DNA of 64,000 nucleotides from Oxalicibacterium faecigallinarum. GTDB lineage: Bacteria; Pseudomonadota; Gammaproteobacteria; Burkholderiales; Burkholderiaceae_D. This document shows, piece by piece, positions 39,145 to 49,147 of this stretch. Location: the NCBI RefSeq assembly GCF_014635705.1, contig NZ_BMDI01000001.1:1380008-1444007 (forward strand), read 5' to 3'. Each line of letters starts with the position of its first letter. Positions within the stretch are counted from its first letter, which is position 1. The notes beneath the pieces were generated by a model that was given only the letters and a program-made list of their open reading frames with translations, searched no databases and was not told the origin of the DNA. Made by a program: the position numbers and the translations under genes.

Positions 39145-39456
39145 TTAAGTACCCTTTAACCGGTCAACTACTCGTTTAAATCCACTAATCACTTGCATTC
39201 GTTAGTTATACAAACAGAATTCATCACAGTTGCCGAACAACACTTCCTCCAAAAATTATGGGCAAATCTGATACTCAGAATGTATAAAATTGCAAGACGG
39301 AAATTTTAGTGGCTAACTGTCAACAATGAACTCCCATAAACATGGGAGGTTTGGTCAGCATCTGCATTAACTATCTCTCCGGCAAAGCTTCAACCAAAAC
39401 CATTTATAATGCGAGGTTTTGCGGCTGACGCGCCGCCCGGCTCTCTTCCATTCTCA
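39145..39456. other. Low-GC intergenic region between the island and ribF
   Basis: About 310 bp with no convincing gene. It must hold the divergent promoters of the island and ribF. I saw no FMN riboswitch, tRNA fragment or inverted repeat marking an insertion boundary. Confidence 0.5.
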
Positions 39457-40449
39457 ATGAAGGTATTTCGCGGACTTCCCAATGCTGAATCGCGTGCGCC
39501 CTGCGCACTGGCGATTGGCAATTTCGACGGTGTGCATCGTGGCCATCAGGCTTTGCTGGCACGCCTGCGCGAAGTCGCATCGAATCTGGGGCTGGAATCT
39601 GCGGTCATGACCTTTGAGCCGCATCCGCGTGAATTCTTTGCGGAGCGTGCTGGCGATCCCTCTCGTGCGCCTAAACGTATTGCAAGTTTGCGTGACAAGC
39701 TGGCATCGCTCTCGCAAGCCGGCGTGGATCGCGTGATTGTTGAGCACTTCAATGCGCATTTTGCTTCGCTGACACCAGAAGAATTTGTCGAAAAGATTCT
39801 GGTGCAGGGCTTGCACGTCAAATGGCTGATCGTTGGTGAGGACTTTTGCTACGGCGCGCGCCGTGCTGGCAACGTGGCGACGCTGGTGCAAGCTAGTGTG
39901 GAATACGGTTTTACGGTTGAATCGCAACCGACCGTGACGAATGGTGGCGAACGTATTTCCTCTTCCGCCGTGCGCGAGGCTTTGCTGGCTGGCGATCTGT
40001 CTGCGGCTGAAACGCTGCTTGGTCATCCGTATTCCATTTCCGGTCACGTCGTGCATGGTCAAAAGCTCGGCCGCACGATTGGCTTTCCGACGCTGAACCT
40101 GCGCATCACTCACAACCGTCCTGCTGTCTCCGGCATTTTTGTCGTGCAGGTGCATGGGCTGGATGCGAAACCGTTGCCCGGCGTGGCGAGCATTGGTGTG
40201 CGCCCGACCGTGGATGACAGCGGCCGCGTGCTGCTGGAAACACATCTCTTCGATTACGCACAACCTTGCTACGGCAAACTGGTGCGTGTGGAGTTTTTGA
40301 AGAAACTGCGCGACGAAGAAAAGTACGTCGATCTGCCTACGCTGACCGCTGCCATTGCGCGCGATGCGGTCGAGGCACGTGCCTACTTTGCGCAACTGCC
40401 GATACAAACCGTGACCGATGGTGCGACCTCGGCCACCGACCGAATTTGA
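39457..40449 (+). CDS. ribF: Bifunctional riboflavin kinase/FAD synthetase
   Basis: A 330-residue enzyme that phosphorylates riboflavin to FMN and adenylylates FMN to FAD. The N-terminal nucleotidyltransferase shows AIGNFDGVHRGHQALL and ISSSAVREALLAGD; the C-terminal kinase shows GHVVHGQKLGRTIGFPTLNL, GVASIGVRPTVD and ETHLFDY. All usual motifs are intact. The ATG at 39457 gives the family-like MKVFRGLP start. It begins the conserved ribF-ileS-lspA run. There is no riboswitch signature in front. Confidence 0.96.
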   Translation: MKVFRGLPNAESRAPCALAIGNFDGVHRGHQALLARLREVASNLGLESAVMTFEPHPREFFAERAGDPSRAPKRIASLRDKLASLSQAGVDRVIVEHFNAHFASLTPEEFVEKILVQGLHVKWLIVGEDFCYGARRAGNVATLVQASVEYGFTVESQPTVTNGGERISSSAVREALLAGDLSAAETLLGHPYSISGHVVHGQKLGRTIGFPTLNLRITHNRPAVSGIFVVQVHGLDAKPLPGVASIGVRPTVDDSGRVLLETHLFDYAQPCYGKLVRVEFLKKLRDEEKYVDLPTLTAAIARDAVEARAYFAQLPIQTVTDGATSATDRI

Positions 40450-40543
40450 CGATCAAACGTCTTCTTGCAGCAAGGCGGCTCAGCTCAGATAACTAGTCGA
40501 GCCGCACGTTTGATCCACCCAATAATTTTCGAAAAGCAGACCC

Positions 40544-43432
40544 ATGTCCGATAACCAGAGCAAAACCGAAAACAAGCCAGGCAAGCCGGCAGGCCAGAAC
40601 AAGCAATCCAGCAAATATCCGGTCAACATGACCGATACGCCGTTCCCGATGCGCGGTGATCTCGCCAAACGCGAGCCGCAGTGGGTCAAGCAATGGCAGG
40701 ATAAAAAGATCTACGAAAAGATCCGTCAGGCTTCCAAAGGTCGTCCGAAGTTCATCCTGCATGACGGTCCGCCGTATGCCAATGGCGACATCCACCTTGG
40801 TCACGCCGTCAACAAGATCCTGAAGGACATGATCGTCAAGACACGCCAATTTGGCGGCTTTGACGCGCCATACGTGCCAGGTTGGGATTGCCACGGCATG
40901 CCGATCGAAATCCAGATCGAAAAACTGTTTGGCAAAAGCCTGCCAACCGCAGAAGTGATGGAAAAGGCGCGTACCTACGCCAACGAACAGGTCGAGCGCC
41001 AGAAGAAAGACTTCATCCGTCTGGGCGTGTTGGGCGAATGGGATAACCCATACAAGACTATGAACTTCGGCAATGAAGCCGATGAATTGCGCGCACTCGG
41101 CACACTGATGGAAAAAGGCTACGTCTATCGCGGCCTGAAGCCGGTCAACTGGTGCTTCGATTGCGGCTCGGCACTGGCAGAAGCGGAAGTCGAATATCAG
41201 GACAAGCGCGATCCGGCCATCGACGTTGGCTTCCCGTTTGCACAGCACGACAAGATCGCCAAGGCATTTGGTCTGGCATCGCTGCCAACCAATGACGGCT
41301 ACATCGTGATCTGGACGACGACGCCATGGACGATCCCGTCCAATCAGGCGATGAACGTCCATCCGGAACTGAAATACGCACTAGTCGAAACGACACGCGA
41401 CGGCAAACCGCTGTTGCTGATCCTTGCTGCCGATCTGGTGGAAGACGCACTCAAACGCTATGAGCTCGAAGGCAAAGTGATCGCGACTTGCGATGGCGCT
41501 GCGCTGGGTGGCATCGCCTTCCACCATCCACTGGCAAAAGCGGATGCGGGCTACGATCGCTTGTCGCCTATCTATCTGGCTGACTATGTTGCCGCCGATA
41601 GTGGTACCGGCGTAGTCCACTCCGCACCGGCTTATGGCGTGGACGACTTTATCTCGTGCAAAACCAACGGTATCAAGGACGATGAGATCATCGCGCCCGT
41701 AATGGCCGACGGCAAATACGCATCATGGCTCCCTCTGTTTGGCGGCATGACGATCTGGGAGGCATCCAAGCCGATCTGCGATGCACTGACGGCCACCGGT
41801 TCGCTGTTCAAGCTGCACATGTTCAGCCACAGCTATATGCATTGCTGGCGTCACAAGACACCGATCATCTATCGTGCGACCTCGCAATGGTTTGCCGGTA
41901 TGGATGTCACGCCGAAAGACGGCGGCGACAGCCTGCGCAAAACGGCATTGGCCGCAATCGAACAGACCGAATTTTTCCCAAGCTGGGGCAAGGCACGTTT
42001 GCACGGCATGATCGCCAATCGTCCTGACTGGACTTTGTCGCGCCAGCGTCAGTGGGGCGTGCCAATGGCGTTCTTCATCAACAAGGAAACCGGCGAACTG
42101 CATCCCCGCACACCGGAGCTACTGGAACAGATCGCGCAGCGTGTCGAGAAAGAAGGTATCGAGGCATGGCTCAAGCTCGATCCGAAAGAATTGCTGGGCG
42201 ATGAAGCAGACCAGTACCTGAAGAACAAGGACACGCTGGACGTCTGGTTCGATTCCGGCTGTACGCATCAAACCGTGTTACGCGGTTCTCACAAGGAAGA
42301 ACTGGCCTTCCCTGCCGACCTGTATCTAGAAGGCTCGGATCAGCATCGCGGCTGGTTCCACTCGTCGTTGCTGACCTCGTCCATGCTCAACGGTCGTGCG
42401 CCGTACAAGGCGTTGCTGACCCACGGCTTTACGGTCGATGGCGAAGGCAAGAAGATGTCGAAGTCGCTCGGCAACACGCTGGCACCGCAAAAGATTTCCG
42501 ACACGCTGGGTGCGGACATCCTGCGTCTGTGGATCGCTTCGACCGATTATTCGGGTGAATTGTCGATCTCGGATGAAATCCTCAAGCGCGTAACCGAAAG
42601 CTATCGTCGTATCCGCAATACGCTGCGCTTCCTGCTGTCCAATACGTCTGACTTCGATGCCAAGAAGGATCTGGTCGATGTGGCTGACATGCTGGAAATC
42701 GATCGCTATGCCATCGCACAGATGCACACGCTGCAGGCCGATATCCTCGCGCACTACGATCGTTACGAGTTCCATCCGGTTGTCTCCAAGCTGCAAGGCT
42801 ATTGCACGGAAGACCTGGGCGGCTTCTATCTGGATATCCTGAAGGATCGTCTGTACACCTGCGGTGTGACTTCGCATGCCCGTCGTTCGGCACAAAGCGC
42901 AATCTGGCATCTGACGCATTCGCTGTTGCGTCTGATGGCACCGATGCTGTCGTTCACGGCTGAAGAAGCGTGGGCTGTCTTTGCCGGTGACGATGCGGGC
43001 GACACCATCTTTACGCAAACCTTCTACACCTTGCCGGTCGTTGCCGATCAGGATGCCTTGCTGACCAAGTACACGGCATTGCGTGAAGTGCGTAACGACG
43101 TGACCAAGCAACTGGAAGAAGTACGTGTGTCGGGCGCAATCGGTTCGTCGCTGCAGGCAGAGGTCGATATCAAGGCAGCGGGCGACAAGTTCGATCTGCT
43201 TGCAAGCCTGGATGATGATCTGAAGTTCATGCTGATCACATCGGCAGCACGCGTTGCCAAGGCTGCCAGCGCAGAAGAGGAAGCGGTCACCGTCACACCA
43301 TCGACGCATGAAAAATGTGAGCGTTGCTGGCACTATCGTGCCGATGTCGGGTCTCATGCCGAGCACACAGATTTGTGCGGCCGCTGTGTCGACAATCTGT
43401 TTGGCAAAGGTGAAGCACGCCGCTTTGCCTGA
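40544..43432 (+). CDS. ileS: Isoleucyl-tRNA synthetase
   Basis: A 962-residue class I synthetase that charges tRNA(Ile) and edits Val-tRNA(Ile). HIGH-type motif [14 protein letters not shown], editing domain [22 protein letters not shown] loop [10 protein letters not shown] and a C-terminal zinc site CERCWHYR with CGRC are all visible. Full length compared with E. coli (938). It lies 95 bp after ribF and before lspA, the common gammaproteobacterial and betaproteobacterial order. Confidence 0.98.
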   Translation: MSDNQSKTENKPGKPAGQNKQSSKYPVNMTDTPFPMRGDLAKREPQWVKQWQDKKIYEKIRQASKGRPKFILHDGPPYANGDIHLGHAVNKILKDMIVKTRQFGGFDAPYVPGWDCHGMPIEIQIEKLFGKSLPTAEVMEKARTYANEQVERQKKDFIRLGVLGEWDNPYKTMNFGNEADELRALGTLMEKGYVYRGLKPVNWCFDCGSALAEAEVEYQDKRDPAIDVGFPFAQHDKIAKAFGLASLPTNDGYIVIWTTTPWTIPSNQAMNVHPELKYALVETTRDGKPLLLILAADLVEDALKRYELEGKVIATCDGAALGGIAFHHPLAKADAGYDRLSPIYLADYVAADSGTGVVHSAPAYGVDDFISCKTNGIKDDEIIAPVMADGKYASWLPLFGGMTIWEASKPICDALTATGSLFKLHMFSHSYMHCWRHKTPIIYRATSQWFAGMDVTPKDGGDSLRKTALAAIEQTEFFPSWGKARLHGMIANRPDWTLSRQRQWGVPMAFFINKETGELHPRTPELLEQIAQRVEKEGIEAWLKLDPKELLGDEADQYLKNKDTLDVWFDSGCTHQTVLRGSHKEELAFPADLYLEGSDQHRGWFHSSLLTSSMLNGRAPYKALLTHGFTVDGEGKKMSKSLGNTLAPQKISDTLGADILRLWIASTDYSGELSISDEILKRVTESYRRIRNTLRFLLSNTSDFDAKKDLVDVADMLEIDRYAIAQMHTLQADILAHYDRYEFHPVVSKLQGYCTEDLGGFYLDILKDRLYTCGVTSHARRSAQSAIWHLTHSLLRLMAPMLSFTAEEAWAVFAGDDAGDTIFTQTFYTLPVVADQDALLTKYTALREVRNDVTKQLEEVRVSGAIGSSLQAEVDIKAAGDKFDLLASLDDDLKFMLITSAARVAKAASAEEEAVTVTPSTHEKCERCWHYRADVGSHAEHTDLCGRCVDNLFGKGEARRFA

Positions 43433-43451
43433 TCGTTGTTGCATCCCTGAT

Positions 43452-43488
43452 GCGGCATGCCAGCCGTGTAAGATGGCTGGCATGCCGC
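43452..43488. repeat. Perfect 14-bp inverted repeat between ileS and lspA
   Basis: GCGGCATGCCAGCC (43452-43465) and GGCTGGCATGCCGC (43475-43488) with a nine-base loop. There is no T tract, so it is not a typical terminator; it may stabilise or process the ileS-lspA mRNA. A similar string, GATGCGGCATGTCCAGC, follows glnE near 31370. Confidence 0.7.
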
Positions 43489-43525
43489 TTCTTCAATGCC
43501 TTCCCCAACATACCTGACACCTTCG

Positions 43526-44026
43526 ATGGCAAACAAACGCACTTTCTCTTCTTCACGCGCCGGGCTGTTGCCATGGCTGGGCATCGCCACCATCATCATC
43601 CTGCTGGATCAGATCACCAAAATCACCGCCGTGCGTGTGATGGCCTATGGTGAATCGGTGTACGTCACGTCCTTCTTCAATTTCGTTCACGTTTATAACA
43701 AGGGCGCAGCGTTCAGCTTTCTGGCCGACCATTCCGGCTGGCAGCGTTATTTTTTCACCGCGCTTGGTCTTGGCGCATCAGCCTTCATCATCTACCTGCT
43801 CAAACGTCATGCCGGGCAACGCCTGTTTTGCTGGGCATTGGCGTTGATTCTGGGCGGTGCGATCGGCAACGTGATTGACCGCTTGCTATACGGCCACGTG
43901 ATCGATTTTCTGGATTTTCACGTGGGTGGCTGGCACTGGCCTGCCTTCAACATCGCCGATAGCGCCATCTTCATCGGTGCTGCGCTGTTTATCTACGATG
44001 AGTTGCGACGCGTCAAACGTAGCTGA
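43526..44026 (+). CDS. lspA: Lipoprotein signal peptidase (signal peptidase II)
   Basis: A 166-residue inner-membrane aspartic protease that cleaves prolipoproteins before the lipidated Cys. Four hydrophobic helices are seen, with conserved [22 protein letters not shown] and the catalytic Asp pair in GNVIDRL...VIDFLDFH and [11 protein letters not shown]. The in-frame ATG at 43496 would add ten residues; 43526 ([10 protein letters not shown]) looks more like the family. It would process the lipoproteins seen at 2.0 and 45.8 kb. Confidence 0.94.
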   Translation: MANKRTFSSSRAGLLPWLGIATIIILLDQITKITAVRVMAYGESVYVTSFFNFVHVYNKGAAFSFLADHSGWQRYFFTALGLGASAFIIYLLKRHAGQRLFCWALALILGGAIGNVIDRLLYGHVIDFLDFHVGGWHWPAFNIADSAIFIGAALFIYDELRRVKRS

Positions 44027-44098
44027 GACACCGATAAGCCCGGATGAACTGCACAAAATCGAGCCTGCTACACTAGGCGGCATCTTTCAGGAGACGAT

Positions 44099-45316
44099 AT
44101 GGATCTCGCTGGCAAAAAAATCGTACTGGGCCTGAGCGGCGGCGTTGCCTGTTATAAGGCAGCCGAACTGACACGCGCCTTGAGCAAGGCAGGCGCAACC
44201 GTGCAGGTCGTCATGACCGAAGCCGCCACACACTTCATCACGCCGGTCACCATGCAAGCGTTGTCTGGCTTGCCTGTCGTCACCAATCAGTGGGATGCGC
44301 GCATCGCCAACAACATGCCGCACATCGATCTGACACGCGGGGTCGATGCGATTGTGATTGCACCGTGCTCGGCTGACTTCATGTTCAAGCTGGCACATGG
44401 TGCCTGCGACGATCTGCTCTCGACCTTGTGCGTTGCGCGCCCGACTTATCTGCCGTTGCTGGTTGCACCCGCGATGAATGTCGAGATGTGGCAAAACCCT
44501 GCAACGCAGCGCAATGTGGCGCAACTGCGTGCCGATGGCATTCAGATACTGGGGCCGGATGCGGGCGAACAAGCATGTGGCGAAACCGGCATGGGCCGCA
44601 TGCTGGAACCAGAACAACTGGTTGAAGAAATCATCGCGTCCTTCCAGCCGAAATCGCTGGCAGGCAAATGCGTGTTGGTCACGGCTGGCCCGACCTTTGA
44701 GCCCATCGATCCGGTACGTGGTATCACCAATCTGTCATCCGGCAAGATGGGCTACGCGATTGCGCGCGCAGCACGTGAAGCCGGCGCCGAAGTAACGCTT
44801 GTCTCGGGACCAACCGCGTTGAGCGCCCCGTTTGGCGTACATCGCGTCAATGTACAAACCGCAGAGCAGATGCACGATGTCGTCATGTCGCGCGTCGCTA
44901 CGCAGGACTTGTTCATCGCCGTGGCGGCCGTGGCCGACTGGCGTGTACGCAACGTCGCAGCACAAAAGATCAAGAAGACCGCAGAAAGCCGCACGCCCTC
45001 GCTGGAATTCGACGAGAACGTCGATATCCTCGCAGCCGTTGCCGCGCTCGACAAAAAACCGTATTGCGTCGGCTTTGCTGCCGAGTCGGAAAATCTGCTT
45101 GCGTATGGCGAAGCCAAGCGTCGCAAGAAAAACATTCCACTTCTGGTCGGCAATATCGGCCATCAGACTTTCGGACAGGATGAAAACGAACTGATCCTGT
45201 TCGATGACAACGGGCATACGCCCTTGCCGTTTGCCGACAAGCAGACGCTGGCGCGCCAGTTGATTGGCGAAATTGCCCAGCGTCTGGCGCGCAACGCTCT
45301 GCATGCCATTTCCTGA
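44099..45316 (+). CDS. coaBC: Phosphopantothenoylcysteine decarboxylase/synthase
   Basis: A 405-residue bifunctional coenzyme A biosynthesis enzyme. The N-terminal flavin-dependent CoaC part has [16 protein letters not shown], a His in [13 protein letters not shown] and the active Cys in [13 protein letters not shown]. The CoaB part begins at about 190 with [18 protein letters not shown] and [10 protein letters not shown], then AVADWRV and a KIKK Lys. It makes 4'-phosphopantetheine from phosphopantothenate, cysteine and CTP. A GGAG sits close before the ATG. dut follows 32 bp later, as in many proteobacteria. Confidence 0.96.
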   Translation: MDLAGKKIVLGLSGGVACYKAAELTRALSKAGATVQVVMTEAATHFITPVTMQALSGLPVVTNQWDARIANNMPHIDLTRGVDAIVIAPCSADFMFKLAHGACDDLLSTLCVARPTYLPLLVAPAMNVEMWQNPATQRNVAQLRADGIQILGPDAGEQACGETGMGRMLEPEQLVEEIIASFQPKSLAGKCVLVTAGPTFEPIDPVRGITNLSSGKMGYAIARAAREAGAEVTLVSGPTALSAPFGVHRVNVQTAEQMHDVVMSRVATQDLFIAVAAVADWRVRNVAAQKIKKTAESRTPSLEFDENVDILAAVAALDKKPYCVGFAAESENLLAYGEAKRRKKNIPLLVGNIGHQTFGQDENELILFDDNGHTPLPFADKQTLARQLIGEIAQRLARNALHAIS

Positions 45317-45348
45317 ATTTCCACAGTTTCCACTCCAAGCCTCACCTC

Positions 45349-45798
45349 ATGAAAACAATCGACGTCAAAATCCTCGACCCACGCATGAAAGATCAACTGC
45401 CAAGCTACGCCACGCCGGGCAGCGCAGGTCTGGATTTGCGTGCCTGCCTCGATGCACCACTGGTGATCGAGCCTGGCACCACGCATCTGGTGCCAACTGG
45501 TCTGGCGATTCATCTGGCTGATCCGGGTTATGCCGCCGTCATCCTGCCACGCAGTGGCATGGGCCATAAGCATGGCATCGTGCTGGGCAATCTGGTCGGC
45601 TTGATCGATTCGGATTATCAAGGCCAGTTGATGGTATCGACGTGGAATCGCGGTCAGACTGCCTTCACGCTCAATCCGATGGAACGTCTGGCGCAATTGG
45701 TGATCGTACCGGTGCTGCAAGTCGGCTTTAATGTGGTTGACGATTTTGATGCCAGCGAACGCGGTGCAGGTGGTTTCGGCAGCACTGGCAAGCACTAA
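45349..45798 (+). CDS. dut: dUTP diphosphatase
   Basis: A 149-residue trimeric dUTPase. All five motifs are present: [37 protein letters not shown] and the C-terminal [13 protein letters not shown]. It hydrolyses dUTP to dUMP, preventing uracil in DNA and feeding thymidylate synthesis. Normal length and a family-like start, [13 protein letters not shown]. Confidence 0.97.
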   Translation: MKTIDVKILDPRMKDQLPSYATPGSAGLDLRACLDAPLVIEPGTTHLVPTGLAIHLADPGYAAVILPRSGMGHKHGIVLGNLVGLIDSDYQGQLMVSTWNRGQTAFTLNPMERLAQLVIVPVLQVGFNVVDDFDASERGAGGFGSTGKH

Positions 45799-45817
45799 TT
45801 TTTCAGGAGAACGATGT

Positions 45818-46909
45818 ATGCAAGGTCTGCTTCAACCTGCCCTATCCCGACTGCAACAAGCAACGTCACACACACAATTGCTCAAGCGCGCCTGTCTGCC
45901 AGTCGCTGCGCTTGTGCTGGCAGGCTGTACGACAGTTTCGCTCGATCAGCCACGTACCAGCACGCCCGTCCCGGCGGTCGAATCGCAGCAGTTGCAAGCC
46001 TTGCGCATGATCACCGCACAACAGGATCGTTTGTATAACGTCTCTGCCCCACTGCTGGTAGATAACGCCGCATTGTGCAAAAGCAGCGCACGCAAGCTGA
46101 TCGGCTTTACGGCCAAGACCCGTTATTCGTATTCGGAAGATTACGTCGATGCAGCGACCTCGCTCGGACTGGAAGAACGTCTGCAAGTCACTGGCGTGTT
46201 GAAGAATAGCGGTGCCGCACGTGCCGGTGTACAGCGCGGCGATGTCTTGGTCAGCGTTGAAAATCAAACATTGCCACAAGGCCCGAATGCAGAGCGTCAG
46301 GCAGCGGCGCAACTTGGCCCACTGGTCAACAAACTCTCCAGCGTCAAGCTCGGTTTGTCACGCAAAGGCACACCGGTCAATGTGACCGTGCCGCTGACGT
46401 CTGCCTGCGGCTTTGGCATCGAGCTGGGTAACGTCGATACCGTCAATGCGTTTGCAGATGGTCGCCGTGTTCTGCTGACGCGCGGCATGCTCAATTTCAC
46501 ACGTAACGATACCGAAGTGGCCTACGTGCTCGCACGGGAACTGGCGCACAATGCACTCGGTCATCCGGCACGCCATCAGATGAATGCCACCGTCGGCGCA
46601 ATCATCGATAATCTGACACGCGTGACGCCGGATACCACCATGTTCAGTGGCACGGCGGGCGTCAAGCCAATGCCGCAGGAAATGGATGTTGCTGCCGATA
46701 CCGTCGCGCTCTACATGCTGGCACGTGCAGGCTACAACATCGATGGTGCAGCCAGCTTCTGGCAGCGCTTGTCCACGCAGTATCCGGCCAGCGTGACCAA
46801 TGGCTACACCGCCATCCACCCTTCAACACAGGCGCGCCTCGCTGCAATCCAGAAAGCCGTCACCGAGATCAAGGCAAAACAGGCGGCACGCAAACCGTTG
46901 ATGCCATAA
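45818..46909 (+). CDS. M48-like lipoprotein with PDZ domain and altered zinc site
   Basis: A 363-residue predicted lipoprotein (lipobox LAGC, Cys37). A PDZ-like segment is at about 118-190 (SGAARAGVQRGDVLVSVENQ), followed by an M48 peptidase-like domain. The zinc motif HExxH reads RELAH at 240-244, with Arg in place of the first His, and the third-ligand region reads MDVAAD with Asp at the usual Glu. So either it is catalytically dead or it uses a different geometry. It was probably an envelope-bound protease or chaperone. The ATG at 45818 follows AGGAGA; the frame open from 45731 overlaps dut. A terminator follows. Confidence 0.8.
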   Translation: MQGLLQPALSRLQQATSHTQLLKRACLPVAALVLAGCTTVSLDQPRTSTPVPAVESQQLQALRMITAQQDRLYNVSAPLLVDNAALCKSSARKLIGFTAKTRYSYSEDYVDAATSLGLEERLQVTGVLKNSGAARAGVQRGDVLVSVENQTLPQGPNAERQAAAQLGPLVNKLSSVKLGLSRKGTPVNVTVPLTSACGFGIELGNVDTVNAFADGRRVLLTRGMLNFTRNDTEVAYVLARELAHNALGHPARHQMNATVGAIIDNLTRVTPDTTMFSGTAGVKPMPQEMDVAADTVALYMLARAGYNIDGAASFWQRLSTQYPASVTNGYTAIHPSTQARLAAIQKAVTEIKAKQAARKPLMP

Positions 46910-46932
46910 CCGGGTCTGCTTTTTTTGACAAG

Positions 46933-46958
46933 AGGCGATGCAATGCATCGCCTTTTTT
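46933..46958 (+). terminator. Intrinsic terminator after the M48-like gene
   Basis: GGCGATGCA (46934-46942) pairs with TGCATCGCC (46944-46952), followed by six T. It is 24 bp after the stop codon. Confidence 0.85.
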
Positions 46959-46982
46959 ATTGCCGCCATCTGACAATGCATA

Positions 46983-47013
46983 CAAAAAAGCCGCCGGCTG
47001 AAGCGCGGCGGCT
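46983..47013 (-). terminator. Intrinsic terminator of cysB
   Basis: On the minus strand AAGCCGCCG and CGGCGGCTT arms are separated by eight or nine bases and followed by six T. It lies about 40 bp after the cysB stop. Confidence 0.85.
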
Positions 47014-47049
47014 TGGTCTTTCCTTTTTGTGCGGCTCATGCCATCGATG

Positions 47050-47985
47050 TTATCCGGCGTTACCGTTCTTGACCGCCAGATCAATATCTTCACGCGTCAA
47101 ATCCGGCGCAAATAACTGAATGAAGTCGTAGGTATAGCTGCGCAGATACGCTCCTCGCCGCACTGCCAAACGCGTGACATTCTCGGCAAACAGATGTGCG
47201 CCGTCGATCACTTTGAGGCCGGGATTAGGACCGCTTTGCTTCAATGCCATCGATGCCACCAAACCAACACCAAGACCTAATGCAACGTACTGTTGGATCA
47301 CGTCCGAGTCCATTGCGGTCAGGATGATGTCGGTATTCAGATTCGCACTCTTGAATGCATCATCGATATGACCACGACCGGTAAAACCCAGGTCATAGGT
47401 AATCAAAGGATACTGCGCCAGATCCTGCAAGGTGACCGGTGCTTTCTCTAGCAAGGGATGGCCATCCGGCACGACGATCGCATGATGCCAGCGGTAGCAT
47501 GGGAAGGACACCAGATCATCGAACTGACTCAAGCCTTCGGTCGCAATACCGACATCCGACTTGCCGGACAAGACCCACTCGGCAATGTGTTCAGGCGAAC
47601 TCTGCTGCAGCGCGATACGGACTTTAGGGAAGGCAGTGCGGAATGCCTGTACCACTTTCGGCAGCATGTAACGTGCTTGCGTGTGGGTGGTGGCGACGGC
47701 GAGCGTACCGATCTCCTGCTCTGCATATTCGCGACTGGCACGTTGCAGGTTTTCTGCTTCGAGCAACAGACGATCGATGATTTGCAGGATGCCGCGACCC
47801 GGATCGGTCAGACCGGTCAGGCGCTTGCCGTTGCGTTCGAAGATATCGACGCCGAGCTCTTCTTCCAGCTCGCGAATCTGGCGGCTGACGCCAGGCTGGG
47901 ATGTGAACAGCACGTTGGCGACTTCCGTCAGGTTGTAGCCGCAACGCGCGGTTTCACGTATGGAACGTAATTGCTGAAAATTCAT
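47050..47985 (-). CDS. cysB: CysB-type LysR regulator of sulfur assimilation
   Basis: A 311-residue LysR regulator closest in character to CysB/Cbl. The N-terminal helix-turn-helix is YNLTEVANVLFTSQPGVSRQIRELEEELG. The effector domain includes TTHTQARYMLPKVV, as in CysB, where Thr residues contact sulfate, thiosulfate or acetylserine. It activates sulfate uptake and cysteine genes under sulfur limitation. It is the last gene of the cysTWA-cysB set, 94 bp after cysA, an order typical for Burkholderiales. Confidence 0.93.
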   Translation of the reverse strand: MNFQQLRSIRETARCGYNLTEVANVLFTSQPGVSRQIRELEEELGVDIFERNGKRLTGLTDPGRGILQIIDRLLLEAENLQRASREYAEQEIGTLAVATTHTQARYMLPKVVQAFRTAFPKVRIALQQSSPEHIAEWVLSGKSDVGIATEGLSQFDDLVSFPCYRWHHAIVVPDGHPLLEKAPVTLQDLAQYPLITYDLGFTGRGHIDDAFKSANLNTDIILTAMDSDVIQQYVALGLGVGLVASMALKQSGPNPGLKVIDGAHLFAENVTRLAVRRGAYLRSYTYDFIQLFAPDLTREDIDLAVKNGNAG

Positions 47986-48079
47986 TACCAGACACCTCTA
48001 TAAATGCCGTCGGAGTGGCACATCGTTGTTCATCTGCGATCACTCCGAAGACCTTCCTCGGAAGTGCCTGAGCGATCGC

Positions 48080-49147
48080 TTAAATCGAATCGTCGATAAA
48101 GACCTGCAGTTTTTTCGGGCGCACGACCAGCGTTTCGCCTTCCTTGAAATGCAGTTGCGAGAAACGATCGTTGGAAATCACGGCTTCGATCAGTTCACCG
48201 TTGTCGTCGCGTTCCAGTTCCAGCTGGGCCAGCGGGCCGATGGCATGCGCACGACGCAGTTGCACCACGATGCCTTCCGCGCCACTGGTGTAGCGATCGA
48301 CTTCCAGATCATGCGGACGCACATAGCCAATCCCTTTGGCGTCCTGCGTCTGCGCGTAGTCAGGTGCATCAAAGCGAATGCCTTCCGACTGCAGCACGCC
48401 TTCATGCACACGACCATGGAACAGATTGACGTTACCGAGGAAGCCGTACACGAATGGCGACGCCGGATTGTTGTACACGTCTTTGGGTGCGCCGATCTGT
48501 TCGACGTTACCCTTGTTCATCAACACGATCTGATCGGCGACTTCCAGCGCCTCTTCCTGATCGTGGGTCACGAAAATACTGGTGACATGCAATTCGTCAT
48601 GCAGACGACGCAACCAGCGACGCAACTCTTTACGCACTTTTGCATCCAGCGCACCAAACGGTTCATCCAGCAGCAGAACGCGTGGTTCGACAGCTAGTGC
48701 ACGTGCCAGCGCGATACGCTGACGCTGACCACCGGACAGTTGCGGCGGATAACGATCTGCCAGCCAATCGAGCTGCACCAGTTCCAGCAGCTTGGTGACT
48801 TTTTCCTTGATCTGCGATTCCGACGGACGGGTTGCCGCAGGACGTACACGCAGACCGAACGCAATGTTTTCAAACACGGTCATGTGCTTGAACAGCGCAT
48901 AGTGCTGAAACACGAAGCCAACCTGACGCTCACGCACGTGACGCGCCGATGCATCTTCACCATCCAGCAGTACCTGACCGTGATCCGGTTGTTCCAAGCC
49001 GGCGATGATGCGCAACAGCGTGGTCTTGCCGCAGCCGGATGGGCCCAGCAGCGCGGTCAGCTCACCCGCCGGAAAATCCAGCGAGACATTGTTCAATGCG
49101 GTAAAACTGCCGAATTGCTTGTGGATGTTTTTGACTTCAATACTCAT
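48080..49147 (-). CDS. cysA: Sulfate/thiosulfate ABC transporter ATP-binding protein
   Basis: A 355-residue ABC ATPase with Walker [10 protein letters not shown], signature [15 protein letters not shown], Walker [13 protein letters not shown] and a C-terminal TOBE-like regulatory domain. The start at 49147 overlaps the cysW stop by four bases (ATGA). It powers sulfate import through the CysT/CysW channel. No periplasmic binding protein gene (sbp or cysP) is next to the operon in this window. Confidence 0.96.
   Translation of the reverse strand: MSIEVKNIHKQFGSFTALNNVSLDFPAGELTALLGPSGCGKTTLLRIIAGLEQPDHGQVLLDGEDASARHVRERQVGFVFQHYALFKHMTVFENIAFGLRVRPAATRPSESQIKEKVTKLLELVQLDWLADRYPPQLSGGQRQRIALARALAVEPRVLLLDEPFGALDAKVRKELRRWLRRLHDELHVTSIFVTHDQEEALEVADQIVLMNKGNVEQIGAPKDVYNNPASPFVYGFLGNVNLFHGRVHEGVLQSEGIRFDAPDYAQTQDAKGIGYVRPHDLEVDRYTSGAEGIVVQLRRAHAIGPLAQLELERDDNGELIEAVISNDRFSQLHFKEGETLVVRPKKLQVFIDDSI

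Noticed and set aside
39145-39456. Possible FMN riboswitch before ribF
   Set aside because: None of the conserved RFN-element stems or the AGGAUAUGAGG-type core is present.
37526-39456. Island borders as attachment or IS sites
   Set aside because: I looked for direct or inverted repeats and a tRNA end flanking the low-GC unit and found none that I could support.
42326-43483. A 385-codon minus-strand open frame
   Set aside because: Antisense to the 3' half of ileS with shadow-type composition.
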